Shown in pieces: positions 1-6,846 of a stretch of 10,025 nucleotides of DNA (position 1 is its first letter; each line of letters opens with the position of its first letter). The position numbers and the translations under genes are program-made. Source of the DNA: Bacteroidales bacterium (GTDB taxonomy: Bacteria; Bacteroidota; Bacteroidia; Bacteroidales; Dysgonomonadaceae); the NCBI GenBank assembly GCA_012728155.1, contig JAAYFR010000171.1:1-10025 (forward strand), written 5' to 3'. Under the pieces are notes generated by a model that did no database searches, was not told the origin of the DNA, and was given only the letters and a program-made list of their open reading frames with translations.

Positions 1-254
1 ATAACTGTTCTCACACAAGAACATGACTAAAAGCGAGTTCCATACGACACCTTTGAATTTTTTCGAAAAGTGAATACAGAGATAAAACTTGTTTTAACTA
101 TGTTGAGCGAAGAAAAAATCTAATGAAATTGAAAATAAATAATTTTAGTCGTATGAAACCAACATATTTACAATGCTTCTCAAGCACCTGAAAGGGAAGC
201 TTATTTTAAATATCAAAGGTTCCATGCACTGAAACACAAAAATAAAAAAATCGT
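1..254. other. Upstream non-coding stretch
   Basis: No gene is visible in this 254-nt AT-rich stretch. The + strand frame open at position 1 ends with a TAA at 28-30, too short to identify as the tail of an upstream gene. The short phrase CGTATGAAA occurs twice, near 150 and again at the start of the lipoprotein gene. A weak hairpin is listed separately. I could not place a convincing -33/-7 promoter for the lipoprotein gene here. Confidence 0.5.
175..207 (+). terminator. Possible hairpin terminator upstream of the lipoprotein gene
   Basis: GCTTCTC (175-181) pairs with GGGAAGC (194-200), seven pairs including one G-U, around a 12-nt loop, followed by TTATTTT. This is the shape of a modest intrinsic terminator reading rightward. 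The loop is long and the T tract is interrupted, and the gene it would end is not in view, so the call is weak. Confidence 0.28.
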
Positions 255-1076
255 ATGAAAACAATAAAACAAGGTTATTTTTTAATCACCACCATCACGC
301 TTCTTTTGATTGCGTTATCCTGTTCAGACAACTGGGGTTCTGACAAAAAAAATGTTGAGGAGATTTCTCCCCACGTAGAATCTTCAAATCTTGTTGGCTT
401 TCTTCATAACAAAGCATTAGAGATATTCTATAGGGACGAGATGGACTTCCATACAAGACAACTTATCGGAATTGCAAGTCAAAACAACACAGATGCTTTT
501 ATCTTACAGAATGAAGCAATTTGTATTGATTTATTAGAAACTATCGGCGAAAAAGTTATAAAGGAGTATAACGACTATTTCACTAAAGATGAACTTGATG
601 AATTCATATATAAACAGAGGGAGATTCGCCCCTCCTTACTCAACTTTTCTACAAAAAATCCCCAACTTAACACGCCTGAAGTATTTCTTCTATACTGCAA
701 GAATGAAAATCTCTTAAGCGACGATCTCTTTAACATCTTTAATGTCGCCATGGAAAGAGGGACAATACGCACAAGAAGCTCGACAAATCTTTCTCTACAG
801 GAAGAAAGTATCATTGATATATTTGAGACTGTATATGGGTATTCAACCGATTTCTGGAATCAGCATAATAGTATTAAAAACAATGCAACAAGAATAAAAG
901 GGTCTACCGTCAGGGGAGCCGTGTATGATGCTATCGGAGCTGGAATAGGTGCTGCAATATCTGGAGGCACTGCCTCATTTCTGTTAGGTATGCTTTTCTC
1001 TGCCATGCAGAATGAATTTGGCGAAGAAACCGTAGAGGAAATAAATGAATCGAGTGACGTTAGATCCAGTTGGTAA
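255..1076 (+). CDS. Lipoprotein with C-terminal glycine zipper, function unknown
   Basis: The 273-aa product starts with a lipoprotein signal: basic MKTIKQ, a hydrophobic core, then the lipobox LALSC with the lipidated Cys at residue 23, so it should be anchored in an envelope membrane facing the periplasm or cell surface. Residues 30-210 look mainly helical and charged and match no family I recognise. Residues about 220-250 form a Gly/Ala-rich apolar stretch (GAVYDAIGAGIGAAISGG and onward) like the glycine-zipper membrane segments of class II bacteriocins and some envelope proteins. The last 20 residues are acidic. A small two-segment membrane protein gene follows after 20 nt and is probably co-transcribed. 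A membrane-active role is inference only. A short copy of the zipper-entry sequence lies at 1691-1723. The ATG at 255 puts the signal peptide exactly at the N-terminus. Confidence 0.85.
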   Translation: MKTIKQGYFLITTITLLLIALSCSDNWGSDKKNVEEISPHVESSNLVGFLHNKALEIFYRDEMDFHTRQLIGIASQNNTDAFILQNEAICIDLLETIGEKVIKEYNDYFTKDELDEFIYKQREIRPSLLNFSTKNPQLNTPEVFLLYCKNENLLSDDLFNIFNVAMERGTIRTRSSTNLSLQEESIIDIFETVYGYSTDFWNQHNSIKNNATRIKGSTVRGAVYDAIGAGIGAAISGGTASFLLGMLFSAMQNEFGEETVEEINESSDVRSSW

Positions 1077-1096
1077 AACCAATAAAACAATTTCAA

Positions 1097-1288
1097 ATGG
1101 AAAAAAGACACAAGCAAATCCTAAGATTGTTTCTCCTTTTTCTGCTTTCACTCATCGGCAGCCTGCTAATATCCAGTTATCTGGGAAAGAAAGCGACCAC
1201 AGTGACAATCGGACTGATTAGTATCATTTTCATAATTGTCTATTTTTATACTGGCTATAAAAAAATCAAAAAACATCCTCCATCCTGA
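1097..1288 (+). CDS. Small protein with two membrane segments
   Basis: Starting at the ATG at 1097 gives 63 aa: a basic N-terminus (MEKRHKQ), a first hydrophobic helix at about residues 8-29, a short polar turn (LGKKATT), a second helix at about 35-54, and a basic tail (YKKIKKH). It is therefore expected to be an inner-membrane hairpin with both ends in the cytoplasm. An upstream TTG at 1070 is in frame and would overlap the lipoprotein stop, but it adds nine polar residues with no clear purpose, so the ATG is preferred. The 20-nt gap to the lipoprotein gene suggests an operon. Such small double-membrane-segment proteins accompany toxins, bacteriocins or transporters, but nothing here identifies the job. 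Confidence 0.7.
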   Translation: MEKRHKQILRLFLLFLLSLIGSLLISSYLGKKATTVTIGLISIIFIIVYFYTGYKKIKKHPPS

Positions 1289-1375
1289 AATGATGGCTAC
1301 TCCCAAGGGCCTGTTTTTTAATGATGTGGAAGAGATGTACTATGGGGTGGTATATAGAGAACAGCTTGTCTTCCG

Positions 1376-1642
1376 TCAGATACGATCCTCATCATCCCAA
1401 TCTTCGTCATCCTCATCATCCCAATCGTCATCATCCATAAAATTATCGGCGGCCATGAGGAAATGGAAATTTCCCATTTCCTCATTCTTCTCCAGCCTAT
1501 TGACGATCATCTTAGTCATCGCCTCATCTTCAAAGGGACCTTGTATGTAAAACGGCTTTCCCTCCTTATCTCCACACGCGATCTCAATCAGGGGGATATA
1601 ATTTTCGGGAGACAGGATATAGGAGAATTGATTTTTCTTCAT
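1376..1642 (-). CDS. 88-aa protein with acidic Asp/Trp repeat tail, unknown
   Basis: The first 65 residues look like a small folded alpha/beta protein (for example FYIQGPFEDEAMTKMIVNRL) with no signal peptide or membrane segment, so it is probably cytoplasmic. Residues 70-86 are almost entirely Asp and Glu, with two Trp, in an eight-residue period (DDWDDEDD then EDWDDEDR), encoded by a 24-bp tandem repeat. I recognise no family. Acidic tails of this kind occur in nucleic-acid mimics, chaperone-like partners and immunity proteins, but none is implied here. It is convergent with the lipoprotein pair and lies 99 nt downstream of the DUF1835 gene in the same direction. The long + strand serine-rich frame across it is a shadow of the acidic repeat. 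Confidence 0.6.
   Translation of the reverse strand: MKKNQFSYILSPENYIPLIEIACGDKEGKPFYIQGPFEDEAMTKMIVNRLEKNEEMGNFHFLMAADNFMDDDDWDDEDDEDWDDEDRI
1386..1426. repeat. 24-bp period direct repeat inside acidic gene
   Basis: The 17-mer TCCTCATCATCCCAATC occurs at 1386-1402 and again at 1410-1426, exactly 24 bp apart. The period is a whole number of codons and codes for the repeated Asp/Trp/Glu tail of the 88-aa protein, so copy-number change would lengthen or shorten the tail by eight residues without a frameshift. Confidence 0.8.
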
Positions 1643-1690
1643 AGATATTCTTGTAAGAGATGAGTAATGATGTTAGAGTGCAATGGAAGC

Positions 1691-1723
1691 TCTCCCGTCA
1701 GGGGTATTGTATATGATGATATC
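1691..1723 (+). repeat. Short relic resembling the lipoprotein glycine-zipper entry
   Basis: This 33-nt stretch aligns without gaps to 903-935 inside the lipoprotein gene with 26 identical bases by eye. In the matching frame it reads SPVRGIVYDDI against STVRGAVYDAI, eight of eleven residues identical. The frame is otherwise not a convincing gene and the similarity stops on both sides. The likeliest reading is a scrap of a lost paralogue of the lipoprotein gene, in the same orientation. Chance is not excluded given the length. Confidence 0.45.
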
Positions 1724-1741
1724 TCCTTCATTTTCACTTAT

Positions 1742-2554
1742 TTATTTAGGTAATCTCACCTTATAATGTCGCATTTCTTTCAACTCTCCATGATATGCTA
1801 CTTTTCCCATCAAAATCAACTGTTTCAACCTGTAGTTTAGAAAGGAGTCGCCAACATTAAAGTCAGCATCATAGAGCGTATGTCCTATAACCCGTGCAGG
1901 GTGTTGAAATTCGCTAGAGCAATACGACAACAAAAATGAATCAAAATAGGTTTCATCTTTTTCTACAATCCGCCCATTTTCTTTAATCCACAACAAGAAA
2001 TTTTCCGATTTTACTTTTTCCCACAGTTGTCTGAATTTTAACAACTCCTCTTCAGTCAAAATACGAAAATGTTTTTCCACGTCGTCAACCCGGCACAAGT
2101 CTGTTACGCTTAGGCATTCCGGGTGTATAACCTCTCCACGAACGTTTTTCATGGAAAATTTAGAAAAATCAAACAGGTGAATATGGTTATTGAGCGGTTG
2201 TAAATGATATAACAATCTTGCCGTACTAATAATTTCAGAAGCCACAAGCCCTGTCCATAGATAAATCTTTTCATTCGTGTAGTTGGCTACAACTCTTTTT
2301 ATCGTTTCAACATCTTTGTTTATTAGTGTAAATGTCTTCTCTTCACCCATTTTTTCCGGATCGTCAAACACTTTTGACCACCAATTACTCCTTTTTTTTA
2401 TCTCCTCAACAGAATCTAAATCACAGATCGGACCTAAATTCAGGGCATCTTCCAAACAAATCAATTGAATTGCATCCAAATCAAATTTTTTACTCTGGAT
2501 AAATAATCCTTTTGCAGAATTCCCGAAGACAACATGGATATCTTTATTATTCAT
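1742..2554 (-). CDS. DUF1835 and DUF3658 domain protein
   Basis: The 270-aa product has the two-part layout of DUF1835 proteins. The N-terminus (HVVFGNSAKGLF at 7-18, then LICLEDALNLGPICDL at 31-46) carries the family's typical opening strand, glycine turn and D/GP motif. The last 110 residues match the DUF3658 pattern, with ARVIGHTLYDADFNVGDSFL followed by YRLKQLILMGKVAY and a closing MRHYKVRL. No catalytic role is established for these domains, and the protein has no signal peptide or membrane segment, so it is presumably cytoplasmic. It begins 11 nt after the beta-flower gene stop, implying co-transcription, although one partner is exported and the other is not. Family assignment rests on remembered motifs. 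Confidence 0.75.
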   Translation of the reverse strand: MNNKDIHVVFGNSAKGLFIQSKKFDLDAIQLICLEDALNLGPICDLDSVEEIKKRSNWWSKVFDDPEKMGEEKTFTLINKDVETIKRVVANYTNEKIYLWTGLVASEIISTARLLYHLQPLNNHIHLFDFSKFSMKNVRGEVIHPECLSVTDLCRVDDVEKHFRILTEEELLKFRQLWEKVKSENFLLWIKENGRIVEKDETYFDSFLLSYCSSEFQHPARVIGHTLYDADFNVGDSFLNYRLKQLILMGKVAYHGELKEMRHYKVRLPK

Positions 2555-2565
2555 AATATTTCAGT

Positions 2566-3015
2566 TTAATCGTCAACTCCTCCGAGCAAAAAGAGACTTA
2601 AAGGTGTAGAAGAAAATGAGTTCGAGAAATAAGGTTTGTAAGGGGCGTACTCCTTATATGACTTGTAGGGTTTGTGTTCTTTGTAAGATTTATAAGGTTC
2701 ATATTCCGTATAGATATCTACTGCCCCTTTGATGAAACCGACAACGTTGCCCTTATGATCATAAATTATACCACTTTCGTACCAACCCAAATGATTGCCA
2801 TTGAAACCATAAACATCGAGATTTTCGCCATTTTTTGTTAGATATGCGACAGGTTTTCCGCTCCACATATAGATTGTGAGTCCGTCCTCGGTATCTATAT
2901 ATGCTGTTGGTTTTCCTTTTGAATTGAATAATGAAATTTCTTCTTGTCTATATACAACAGACACATTCAGAAGAAGAAAGGTGAAAACAAATAACGTTTG
3001 TAAAATTCTTTTCAT
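2566..3015 (-). CDS. Exported 4-fold beta-flower repeat protein with Tyr-rich tail
   Basis: Residues 1-20 (MKRILQTLFVFTFLLLNVSV) form a signal-like hydrophobic N-terminus. The cleavage site is unclear because the usual AXA is replaced by VVYRQ, so it may remain as a membrane anchor. Residues about 28-100 contain four similar units, each a short Gly/Asn turn, two aliphatic residues and a Tyr/Trp (KGKPTAYI, SGKPVAYL, NGNHLGWY, KGNVVGFI), the pattern of the 4-fold beta-flower family common in Bacteroidota. Residues 105-129 add a low-complexity tail built from PYKSYKE-like units, which is unusual for the family. The molecular function of this fold is not known to me. The DUF1835 gene follows after 11 nt. 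The family call is fairly confident for the repeat region. Confidence 0.75.
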   Translation of the reverse strand: MKRILQTLFVFTFLLLNVSVVYRQEEISLFNSKGKPTAYIDTEDGLTIYMWSGKPVAYLTKNGENLDVYGFNGNHLGWYESGIIYDHKGNVVGFIKGAVDIYTEYEPYKSYKEHKPYKSYKEYAPYKPYFSNSFSSTPLSLFLLGGVDD

Positions 3016-3048
3016 TTTTTCATTCTTACTTATTCTATAATTACTCTT

Positions 3049-3103
3049 GTTGCAACGTCAACAGGGGATGAAACTCCTGTCGCCCGACCCGGGAGAAAGC
3101 AAC
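3049..3103. other. GC-rich foldable intergenic element
   Basis: Within AT-rich surroundings this stretch is GC-rich and can fold. ACAGGGG (3061-3067) pairs with CTCCTGT (3074-3080) around a 6-nt loop, and outer GTTGC (3049-3053) pairs with GCAAC (3099-3103). A CCCGACCCGGG segment lies between, and a run of seven C follows at 3107-3113. It sits between the 91-aa lipoprotein and the beta-flower gene, so it could be a leader, a terminator without a T tract, or a recombination remnant. There is no match to an RNA family I know. Confidence 0.35.
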
Positions 3104-3166
3104 GCACCCCCCCACCGCCATTTATACCATTTTCCTTAGTCAAATAGTTGTCAGAACAAATACAAA

Positions 3167-3442
3167 TTATCCTTTGAGATTTTGAAAGTCCTTGTTCCAT
3201 TTGTGATGTTGGTGCTTCTGTATAAAGTTGCCGTTTAAACGTTCGGCGGTTTCTTTGTCTGTTTCTTCCAAATTCAGTGTATTTTCAAACAAAACCGAGC
3301 GAGTTGCTGCCAAATTTTCATTGAGTTGTTTCAACGAGTCAATTTGAAGTGCCAAAAAACTTTTCTCTTTTTCGGAAATCTTGTTAATTCTGTTGCAACT
3401 TATTATGAAAATTGCCACTAAAAGTAAAGTCAAATTTCTCAT
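3167..3442 (-). CDS. Small helical lipoprotein
   Basis: The 91-aa product opens with MRNLTLLLVAIFIISC, a compact lipoprotein signal with the lipidated Cys at residue 16. The remaining 75 residues are charged and strongly helical (SEKEKSFLALQIDSLKQLNE and onward), suggesting a coiled coil in the periplasm or attached to the outer membrane, and there is no enzyme motif. It lies 151 nt upstream of the beta-flower gene on the same strand, and the GC-rich element between them makes simple co-transcription uncertain. I recognise no family. The ATG at 3442 is the only start that keeps the signal peptide. Confidence 0.7.
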   Translation of the reverse strand: MRNLTLLLVAIFIISCNRINKISEKEKSFLALQIDSLKQLNENLAATRSVLFENTLNLEETDKETAERLNGNFIQKHQHHKWNKDFQNLKG

Positions 3443-3596
3443 ACGATATTATTTTTGTTTTACGCACTGTCGTTCCCAAATGGCGTCGGTCGTTATTTGT
3501 TTATCGTGTTCTTAATTTCCATTTTGTCAGATCAATGTCTTCACTAAATTATACGATATCTTTATTCGATTAATGTTTTCAAAGCAATGGTATATA

Positions 3597-3619
3597 CTTG
3601 AACCCAAAAGGGGGTTAAG
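3597..3619 (-). terminator. Hairpin just after hsdR
   Basis: Read on the - strand, CTTAACCC pairs with GGGTT-C-AAG, eight pairs with one bulged base and a six-base loop, beginning about 15 nt past the hsdR stop. It is followed by TATATACC, not by a T run, so it is a weak terminator candidate, placed mainly by position at the end of the operon. The remaining 3443-3596 shows no gene and only a nine-base repeat ATACGATAT (3442-3450 and 3551-3559). Confidence 0.35.
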
Positions 3620-3634
3620 AATTGAGCGTCTGTA

Positions 3635-6619
3635 TCACTCATTCAACTTCTTATAAATTCTCTTCATCATCAATTCTTTCACCAAATTCCCAAACATTTT
3701 ATCGTCCAATATCTTTTCAAAGATTTCCTGATTCTGATCCATGCGGCCAATGAGTTTATCGATGAACTTATCATCGAAAGCAAACTTGAACGTGTCTATT
3801 TTATTCGCTCTTGCTTGCGTCTGCAAGGTCTCGTCATCCATCAATTCCGCCTCTATCTGGTCGAAGAAGAGTTTGTCCGCCTCCTCAAATTCTGTCCCGA
3901 AGCGGTCGTTGAGCACATTGATAATTTCGGAGAGCGGCGCCTCTTCATCTTTGGCCCTTTTCAATCCGGCCTCGGAAATACCACTTAATTTGCCTTCTTC
4001 TCCTTTTTGCAGTGCTATTGTCCCCTCTTTTATCTTCTGGAGTCGGTAATATTCCAATGCGATTTCATCATCCAAATGCAACGATTCCGATAAGTCCCGT
4101 TTTGGAAGCCTGGTTTGCAACAGCTTCGCATACGCATAAAATTTCTCAAATTCCGAATCGGTGAAAGGCATGATTTGCGACAAGAAAGCATACAAGTTCG
4201 TCCAGGATCGCAGCCCTTTCTTAAACTCGTCTCTCTTCTCTTCTTCTGTTATTGCCTTGAACCTGTCAACCGCGGGATCGGTGAATGCGTATAAATACTT
4301 TTGCGACTTCGGGTTGTTCAATTTTGTTTTTGGGTCGAAATAGATATTGGCAAAGGCCTCTATTTCATCTGCCCAATATACTTGAAAACTATCTAATCTA
4401 CCCTTCAGGTCGTACAGATGGTTGATATCCGTCTCTTCGGTTATCGTAGCCAGCTCATAGTAAGGCTGGAACGAAGCCAGGATGGTCTCCCTGTCATTGG
4501 CAAAATCCAACACAAAAGTGTCTTCCTTGCCCGGATGAGTCCTGTTAAGGCGTGATAAGGTCTGGACAGCCTTTACACCCGACAACTTCTTATCCACATA
4601 CATGGTGTGCAATAACGGTTGGTCGAAGCCGGTCTGATACTTGTCCGCCACAATCAGTATCTTGTATTCATCTTTTTCAAAGATGGCCGGCAGCTCCTTT
4701 TCGCTGTAACCGGTCATTTCAGGCTCTGAAACGCCATCAGGCGCATTGTCATCCACTACTTTCCCGGAAAAAGCCACCAATATTTTGATTTCCTTTTCAT
4801 ACCCTTTCTCTTTGATATATCTGTGAAACTCCTCAAAATAGCGTTTGGCATGCAATCTTGAACCGCACACCAGCATGGCTTTGGCTTTTCCTCCAATCTT
4901 TTTGGCAACTATATTTCTGAAGTGCTCAATAATGATTTCCGTCTTTTGCGCCAGGTTGTGCGGATGCAGTGAGACATATTTCCCTATGGCCTTTGCCGTT
5001 TTTTTCTTGTTCAGGTTCGGATCTTCCTCTATGGCCTTGGTCAGCTTGAAGTAGAGTTCATAAGTAGTGTAATTCTGCAACACATCCAGAATAAACCCCT
5101 CTTCGATGGCTTGACGCATCGAATACAAATGAAATGGTATGGGCTCTCCTTTCGCATCCTTATCCCCAAAGACCATCAAGGTTTTATATTTGGGTGTCGC
5201 GGTAAAGGCAAAAAACGAGATATTGGGCTGTTGCCCCCTTGCGGCAGCCGACTTCTCTATTTGCTCTCTTACAAAATCATCTCCGGTATAATCGTCTTCA
5301 TCGTCTGTTACCGCTTGCTCCAACGACTTTGAGGCCAATACCTCTTTCAACTTTTTGCTCGCCTCGCCGCCTTGTGAACTGTGTGCCTCATCAATGATTA
5401 CGGCATATTTCCTATCGGGAAGTTCACCCACTTTATCCACCACGAAAGGGAATTTCTGTAATGTGGTGATGATGATGTTTGTACCATAACCCAGAGCGGA
5501 AGCCAATTGCGTACTATCCTTGTCTATCTTCTGGACTACACCGGTCTTATGCTCAAATTGATAAATGGTGTTTTGCAACTGCTGGTCGAGTACTCTTCTG
5601 TCTGTCACGACAATCACAGAATCAAAAATCCGCTGGTTAGCGTCATTGTGCAGACTCGACAAACGATATGCCAGCCAAGCGATGGAATTACTTTTACCGG
5701 AACCCGCCGAATGTTGAATCAGATAGTTTTTTCCCGCCCCCACCTCCAATACCTTCTCACTAATTTTTCTTACCGCATCCAATTGATGGTATCTTGGGAA
5801 AATGAGCTTCTCTTTTTTATAGATTTTACCTTCTACCGCTATCTCTTCGGTTTGCAAATGCACAAAACGTTGAATAATTTCCATCCAGCTGTCTTTCTGC
5901 AAGATATTTTCCCACAAATAAGCAGTTCTGTATCCATTAGGATTTTTCGGATTACCCTTGCCGTTGTCATCTCCCTTATTGAAAGGTAGCCAATACGTTC
6001 TGGAACCATCTAATTTGGTGGTCATGAACACTTCGTCCTGGTCAACTGCGAAGTGCACCAGCGCCCGTTTCTTGAAAGCAAAAAGAAGTTCCCTGTTATC
6101 TCTCGTGACACTGTATTGTTGTAAGGCATTGCCTACATTCTGACCGGTAAACTGATTCTTGAGTTCCAAAGTCGCCACAGGAATCCCGTTGAGGGAAAGC
6201 AACAGATCCACCGAGTTTTTATTTTTGTTGCTGTAATAAATCTGACGGTAAACTTTCAAGCTATTTTTATTGTACAGTGCCACCGCATCGGGATTCAAAC
6301 CCGAAGCAGGTTGGAAATATACCATCTGAAAACGCACGCCATAATCCACAAACCCATTCCGAAGCACATCCAGGCTGCCTCTTAAATCCAACTCCTTGTA
6401 AAGCCTTTGGATTACCCGGTTGTCGGCATCCGCTCCGTGGATGGTCGTTATTTTCTCCCAGCGTGTTGGCTGTGATTCCTGCAAAAATTGTATCACATCA
6501 TACTTAAACAATCCCAATTCAGGACTGTAATCCGGTGCATTCCCTTCGGTATAACCACCATACTCGACAAGCGACTGCACCAAAGCGGTTTCAAATGTAT
6601 TCTCAGTTGTTATGCTCAT
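3635..6619 (-). CDS. hsdR: Type I restriction enzyme R subunit (endonuclease and DNA translocase)
   Basis: The 994-aa protein is full length for HsdR, which pulls DNA past the complex using ATP and cuts it when a target site is unmethylated. Residues 1-260 form the nuclease domain with the catalytic D138, E152 and K154 (VDLL then ELKNQ). The SF2 motor follows: Walker A GSGKS at 306-310, DEAH at 410-413, TATP at 473-476, YQTGFDQP at 661-668 and QTLSRLNRTHPG at 686-697. The C-terminal 250 residues are the helical region that docks on the methylase. The start MSITTENTFETALVQSL matches the usual HsdR beginning. The frame remains open for 24 more codons upstream but offers no start codon. It is the last gene of the operon, 227 nt after the AlbA_2 gene. 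No motif is damaged, so the subunit should be active if HsdM and a working HsdS are available. Confidence 0.97.
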   Translation of the reverse strand: MSITTENTFETALVQSLVEYGGYTEGNAPDYSPELGLFKYDVIQFLQESQPTRWEKITTIHGADADNRVIQRLYKELDLRGSLDVLRNGFVDYGVRFQMVYFQPASGLNPDAVALYNKNSLKVYRQIYYSNKNKNSVDLLLSLNGIPVATLELKNQFTGQNVGNALQQYSVTRDNRELLFAFKKRALVHFAVDQDEVFMTTKLDGSRTYWLPFNKGDDNGKGNPKNPNGYRTAYLWENILQKDSWMEIIQRFVHLQTEEIAVEGKIYKKEKLIFPRYHQLDAVRKISEKVLEVGAGKNYLIQHSAGSGKSNSIAWLAYRLSSLHNDANQRIFDSVIVVTDRRVLDQQLQNTIYQFEHKTGVVQKIDKDSTQLASALGYGTNIIITTLQKFPFVVDKVGELPDRKYAVIIDEAHSSQGGEASKKLKEVLASKSLEQAVTDDEDDYTGDDFVREQIEKSAAARGQQPNISFFAFTATPKYKTLMVFGDKDAKGEPIPFHLYSMRQAIEEGFILDVLQNYTTYELYFKLTKAIEEDPNLNKKKTAKAIGKYVSLHPHNLAQKTEIIIEHFRNIVAKKIGGKAKAMLVCGSRLHAKRYFEEFHRYIKEKGYEKEIKILVAFSGKVVDDNAPDGVSEPEMTGYSEKELPAIFEKDEYKILIVADKYQTGFDQPLLHTMYVDKKLSGVKAVQTLSRLNRTHPGKEDTFVLDFANDRETILASFQPYYELATITEETDINHLYDLKGRLDSFQVYWADEIEAFANIYFDPKTKLNNPKSQKYLYAFTDPAVDRFKAITEEEKRDEFKKGLRSWTNLYAFLSQIMPFTDSEFEKFYAYAKLLQTRLPKRDLSESLHLDDEIALEYYRLQKIKEGTIALQKGEEGKLSGISEAGLKRAKDEEAPLSEIINVLNDRFGTEFEEADKLFFDQIEAELMDDETLQTQARANKIDTFKFAFDDKFIDKLIGRMDQNQEIFEKILDDKMFGNLVKELMMKRIYKKLNE

Positions 6620-6646
6620 ATCCCATTCTTTTTCGTTTTCTAAATG

Positions 6647-6670
6647 GGTAACGAAATCTATTTCGTTACC
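6647..6670. repeat. Perfect 11-bp inverted repeat upstream of hsdR
   Basis: GGTAACGAAAT (6647-6657) and ATTTCGTTACC (6660-6670) are exact inverted copies separated by two bases, centred 40 nt before the hsdR start on the - strand. With such a tight spacer it is better suited to binding a dimeric protein, as an operator, than to forming an RNA hairpin. It also lies inside the open frame that runs into hsdR, so it could be coincidental coding sequence. Confidence 0.5.
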
Positions 6671-6731
6671 AAAAACATCTACACGAACTAATTATCAATA
6701 AAACAGATGTTTACTCTTCGTCATCACATAA

Positions 6732-6812
6732 CTATTCCGTATAAATTTCTTCAAGAGAGATAACTATTTTGTTTTTTTGTAAACTCATATTTTCTTTTTT
6801 TATTTTTCCCAT
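6732..6812 (-). other. 26-codon ORF in the AlbA_2 to hsdR gap, possible gene remnant
   Basis: An ATG at 6812 opens 26 codons (MGKIKKENMSLQKNKIVI and onward) ending in TAG. The composition looks protein-like, and the opening resembles the start of RhuM/Bro-N type accessory proteins that often sit in type I loci, but that is an impression from memory. The sequence then runs into stops in all three frames before the inverted repeat. It may be a leader peptide, a decayed insert or chance. Confidence 0.25.
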
Positions 6813-6846
6813 TTTAAAAAAAAGAAACTCACTTATAATCAATAAA

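Noticed and set aside
1280..1296. CCATC/GATGG hairpin at the end of the membrane protein gene as a terminator
   Set aside because: Only five base pairs, overlapping the coding end, with no following T run at the right distance.
1386..1426. Repeat array as a CRISPR remnant
   Set aside because: The two 17-nt copies are separated by only 7 nt, are in phase with codons and simply encode the acidic tail.
1236..1550. + strand 104-codon frame rich in serine
   Set aside because: It is the antisense image of the Asp/Glu repeat of the 88-aa gene. It begins inside the membrane protein gene and has no independent start signal or plausible fold.
3049..3103. Integron attC-like recombination site
   Set aside because: No properly paired RYYYAAC/GTTRRRY core sites could be placed around the hairpins, and no integrase is in the window.
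5507..5989. + strand 160-codon frame inside hsdR
   Set aside because: It lies wholly opposite the conserved HsdR motor domain, whose motifs are intact, so it is a shadow frame.
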